NCBI RefSeq assembly: GCF_932294415.1
Contig: NC_065537.1
Span: 67,842,290 to 67,906,289, forward strand
Length of the DNA: 64,000 nt
DNA from: Quercus robur
Lineage: Eukaryota > Streptophyta > Magnoliopsida > Fagales > Fagaceae
Direction of reading: 5' to 3'
The translations under genes and the position numbers were made by a program. Below, piece by piece: positions 60,384-64,000 of this stretch. Numbering within the stretch: the stretch's first letter is position 1; each line of letters opens with the position of its first letter. Below the pieces are notes generated by a model. It was not told where the DNA came from. It ran no database searches and saw only the letters and a program-made list of their open reading frames with translations.

Positions 60384-62673
60384 TCATAGCTTAGAAGATG
60401 CTACAACGGTTTTCGAAACCAATCCAAGCACACCACAAAGCTCAGGATACAAACTCTTCCTAATCTCCGCATACACCTCACCATTCCATTTCCTCTCCGC
60501 TAACCTATCCCCTAAGCGCACCACCGCCTCCACCACACTCTCCTCGCTATCGTGCGCCACCGAGTCCACGATCCCCATCCTCACCGCCTCTTCTCCCTTC
60601 ACCTTCATCCCCCTCAGCAACACGTCGCGCCGAGCGGCTGACAATCTGCTGATCTTGGACCTCACCAGACCCGAGAAGTAGTCCGGTAACGTGATCGCCA
60701 GATCGACCTCGCTCATGTATAGAAAGCCGCGGTCGTGCCTCATGAGGACGTAGTCGTGGCCGAGCACGAGGATGAGCCCGACGGCGATGGTTGGAATGGG
60801 GAGGGAGATGAGTGCGGTGATGACGGACCTGAAGGATTCTGCCATTTGGTGGAGGCGGCTACGACGGGCTGTGGAGGTTCCAGTGAATTGGGCCTAGGGG
60901 AAGTCGAAGCCATTGCAAAAGAACTTGCCGCAAGCGACAGTGATGAGAGCGGAGCCGCCATTGATGGATTGGGAGTCAGTGGCGACTCCAGGAATTTTTC
61001 CCAGGGTGTTCCTAAATTATTTTTTTTTTAGTTGAAAGATCCAAAGGCCAAAGCCATCATCAAGTAGATGAATCTTGGGTACGTAGTTTTTTTATCAAAT
61101 ATTTGTCCATAATTCTAGCAAAAGAATAAACAATAAATTATAAGTTGACTTGAAATATTAATAAAATTATTAATTATTATTTTTTAGTTGTTTCATTAAT
61201 TTGTTTGTCTTTTATAAACTATAATTTGTTATATTGTTGTTTCATTAATTATAAAATTATTAATTATTATTTAGCCTAACATAATTTAATTTGTTTATCT
61301 TTTATAATATATTGATTAATTAAATTATTAATTATTGTTTATTAGTTGTTTCCCTTAATTAATTATTGATTAATTAAATTATTGTTTATTAGTTGCACCA
61401 TATGCATTTACTTCCCCCAATTTATATTCCTCACTCAGCCCCATGTGATGTGCCCATCCACCCCCACCCCACTCAATAGACAACGAGACAAACCCCATCA
61501 CAAGAGCCAGCTGCCAATTAGAAAATTTCACAATCACAAATCACAATAAAACAATTAATTGTATCTCACTAAGTCTCACCAACACCAACACACACCAACA
61601 CCAACGTATAAAGCCAAAAGAAAGAAGAAGTCAAGAACAGAGTCAAAATATCAATAAAGTTAAAAGATAAGCTGAGCCAATCACAGATAAATTATTAAAG
61701 TTAACTGTTAAAGTCTTAAAAGAATAAAGAGAGCCTCATTGTTTCATTTTAGACTTCAATTCGTTTTAATTTTTCAGATAGAGAGAGACTGAGAGAGTCA
61801 GAGAGAGAAAAAAAAAAGAGAGAAGTTATGAAATACCTTGAGGAAGCACCGAGCAAGCCGAGCGGCGGCGACGGAGCAAGTGAAGAGCGACAAGCGACGT
61901 GACTGAGCCGAGTGATGAGCGACGTGACCGATCGGCGATCTCCGATTCGATCTAGTGAGCGATCTCCGATGCCCGAATCCCGACACGATGTGCTCTGGAC
62001 TGGAGCTCGAGTTGTGTTGGCTGACCGATCTCCGATGCGACGATGCCCAATCCGTCTGTTAGCTGCGTTGCTCTGTTGACATTTTTGTCTCTAGGTTTTC
62101 TTTAGTGATATTTGATTAGAGAGTTTCTGGTTGAGTGATTTGTGTATATTAGGTTTTGGTTTTTTTTTTTTTTTTTTTTTTTTTTGAGAATCCGTGGGTT
62201 TGCTTTATTGTTTACCATCTGTTGGGTTGTTTTTTTGTTTAGATTGGGTTTGCTTTACGTTTAGGATTGATGTTGGGCTTTTTTGTGGGCTTGCTCTGTT
62301 ACAATTTTTTTTTTTTTCATATTTTAGTTCAAAATTTTTTTGGGCTTTTTTTTTTTGCTTGAAAGTAGAACAAATAAATTTTTTCTTTTTTAATTTGAGA
62401 GTGTTCCTCATTTTCTTAAGAGTGTTCCTCTTTCTTTCTTTTTTTAAGGATAAACAAATTAAAAAAAATTAATTATTATATATAATTTTTTTTTTCAAGT
62501 TAGGGTGTTCCTGGGAACACCCTGACTCTAACGTGGCGCCACCACTGTTGGGAGTTGACTTGGGAGAGAGCGGAGAGGAGTGAGTCGATGAGGTATGGGT
62601 TGAGATGATGCTCATGATCGTCGCCGATGCGTGTTAGGATGAAGGGGCTGCTGCGTTTCTCTAAAGTGCACAT
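60384..62673 (-). pseudogene. Enoyl-CoA delta isomerase (ECI-type) pseudogene
   Basis: The single-exon minus-strand gene starts at 62673 (MCTLEKRSSPFILTRIGDDH) and ends at 60384 with VVASSKL, a C-terminal SKL peroxisomal targeting signal. It matches plant peroxisomal ECI1/2/3 (crotonase fold; moves the double bond in unsaturated acyl-CoA for beta-oxidation): GKFFCNGFDF, LYMSEVDLAITLPDYFSGLV, KSLYPELCGVLG. Lesions: a hAT insertion after codon 42; a TAG where relatives have Trp (FDFP-stop-AQ); and loss of about 10 residues (the ALNGHAAAAG-type oxyanion loop) between PIPTIA and VGLILVLGHDYV. With the insertion and one target copy removed, the frame is continuous across the site. The longest open piece, 60384-60845, begins at an internal Met and lacks the first half. 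Confidence 0.88.
60977..62547. mobile_element. Non-autonomous hAT element in ECI pseudogene
   Basis: The element starts CAGTGGCGACTCCAGGAATT and, from the other end, CAGTGGTGGCGCCACGTTAG. A perfect 8-bp target duplication TTGGGAGT flanks it (60969-60976 and 62548-62555). Subterminal copies of AGGGTGTTCC lie near both ends. The 1571-bp interior has AT-rich parts and a GC-rich stretch (61840-62080) without a transposase. The CAGTGGCG end resembles the Tip100 branch of hAT. Confidence 0.93.
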
Positions 62674-62699
62674 GGCTATGGCTATGGCTGAGACCTTTG

Positions 62700-64000
62700 G
62701 TATGAACAGTAAGTCAGTCTCTATCTTCTTTGAAGCCCTTAGATTTTTCTCATGGATTTTTCTTTTTAATGCTTGCTTCTGTTCTTGTCTGTGGTTTTTC
62801 GCTTGTGGTCGTAGGAGTTGTTATCTCATGCGTGGGGCTCACCTGTCTGTGAAAGACAAGACCTATGCGCCTGTTACATGATGCATGGGCCATTAAAAAA
62901 TAATAATATCCACATCAACTGATAAAAATTTAAAATAAAACAAAATAAAAGCAAAAAGTCTTATAGTTGAATTTGCACTCCTCCGTACACAAAATGCCTG
63001 AAGGTCTAAAGGAGAAAGGGTTTGAATTGCGGAATTAGCAATATATTGTAATTATCTCTCAAAAAAAAAAAATCGAACTCTTTGGGTCTATTTGGGTTTT
63101 GGCTGGGTTTAATTGGTGTAGGTTGCATGAGGTTTTTGAGTTTTTGTGGAGTGGTTGTTGGGTTTAAATCAGCATGGATGGGTGAGTTTCATGAGATTTT
63201 TGGGTTTTTGTGAAGTGGTTGCGAGGTTTTGTGGGTTTAGGTGGTAGCGGCGGTGTTGTGGTAGTTGAAATGGGTCAATTGTATGATGTTTTTGGATTTT
63301 TGTGGAACTGGTTGTTGGGTTTTGTTCGATAGTGGTTGGTTGTGGTGCGGTGGTGGTTGAATGATTTGGTTTGGTGGTAGTTGGTTATGGTGTGATGGTT
63401 GCTAACTAAATAGCTCAGTCGTGGCTACTATGCTAAGAGGATAGTGAAAAAATAAATATTTAAATGAAGTAAGAAAGTATTGAGTTTGATGCGTATGTAT
63501 AAAAAACACGAATAGCTAAACTAGGAAAAATAGTATTTTTTAGGTTAGTTTAGCTAAAATTCTGAATAGCCTGATGTAGATATCAAAATTTTATAATGAA
63601 TTCACAACCGTCCGATTGTTCATAATAAAATATTTGTGATCAAATTAATCTCTAATTGATGATGTGGACGATCAGCAAATGAAATCAAGCCATGTGGCAA
63701 CATCAAATGAAGAAAGCCATATGGCAACGTTAGAAGAAAAGATCTATATGGAAAGTTCTTATTAAATGAAATACCAAATTAAATTCATATATAATTCAAC
63801 TCTCAATAAATGCTGAGAGAAAATTCCAAATTAAATACATTGAGTTGCCTATAAATAGAGGCTTCTCATATGAGAAAAGGGGAGAACACTTAGAGAGAAA
63901 ACACTACCGACACTCTGCCAAAATAAAGAGTCATCTCTAAAGTTCACAAGAATTCCATTGTTCATCAAGGCCTATTCCTACTTCTTCAAATCAAAGTGGG
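62700..64000. other. Intergenic, MITE-like element and no gene
   Basis: No gene is supported. A probable MITE-like element with repetitive TGGTTG/GGTTTT sequence occupies 62907-63584. After it the sequence is ordinary AT-rich DNA to the end of the window. Confidence 0.45.
62907..63584. mobile_element. MITE-like element with G/T-rich core
   Basis: The left end ATATCCACATCAACTG and the reverse-complemented right end ATATCTACATCAGGCT are inverted repeats. The interior has imperfect GGTTGTTGGGTTT/GTGGTGGTTG repeats, the strand-complement style of the C-rich core in the SDR-carrying element at 23025-24084, so the two may be related. No target duplication is proven. Confidence 0.45.

Noticed and set aside
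60735-61031. Plus-strand acidic frame (98 codons)
   Set aside because: It is the complement of the ECI pseudogene running into the hAT element.
62194-62472. Phe-rich plus-strand frame
   Set aside because: It is a poly-T-driven frame inside the hAT element; no domain.
1-64000. tRNA, rRNA, CRISPR arrays, plastid or mitochondrial inserts
   Set aside because: I looked for cloverleaf or B-box pairs, rRNA landmarks, regular short spaced repeats and organelle genes and saw nothing convincing beyond SINE-like B-boxes.

Overview
The window looks like a stretch of a woody eudicot nuclear genome. It is AT-rich, with intron-bearing genes of plant-only families, abundant MITEs, two Helitrons, hAT elements and LTR remnants. 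The style of the LTRs and MITEs suggests Fagaceae (oak, chestnut, beech), but that is inference from memory, not a search result.

Layout. 1-8.7 kb is repeat-rich: a solo LTR with a clean 5-bp target duplication (878-1555), a possible small two-exon gene (2174-3151), a Harbinger-like MITE (5230-5614), a short MITE (5851-6040) and a non-autonomous Helitron (6329-7840). 8.7-31.3 kb is the gene-bearing core. A Myb/SANT-like protein gene lies on + (leader from about 8.77 kb, CDS 11700-12738). Three genes follow on -: a DYW-type PPR protein matching CRR22 (chloroplast RNA editing), an intronless TSG101/VPS23 homologue (ELC, ESCRT-I) and a UBA-domain protein with an intron in its 5' leader.

The upstream side of ELC (22.2-27.0 kb) has been copied at least three times, and the copies carry different insertions: an element of about 1.06 kb holding a short-chain dehydrogenase fragment and a 54-bp palindrome, a short MITE, and a second Helitron. 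Uninserted sister copies serve as empty-site controls for two of these.

31.4-52 kb has no convincing intact gene. It contains further copies of the short MITE family, a copia-like remnant (about 35.1-36.2 kb), a large diverged tandem duplication (about 39.9-45.0 and 45.6-50.0 kb) and shorter repeats behind the 3' end of a broken NLR gene.

52-62.7 kb is a gene graveyard. It holds LRR pieces of an NLR split by a hAT element, an antisense 5' fragment of a plastid CLPT gene inside the same NLR remnant, exons of a KHG/KDPG-aldolase gene split by a solo LTR, and an enoyl-CoA isomerase (ECI-type, ending in SKL) pseudogene split by a hAT element with a perfect 8-bp target duplication. I found no CRISPR, phage-like or otherwise novel multi-gene system. 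The most informative novelty is the ELC upstream triplication and the density of captured or broken gene fragments.
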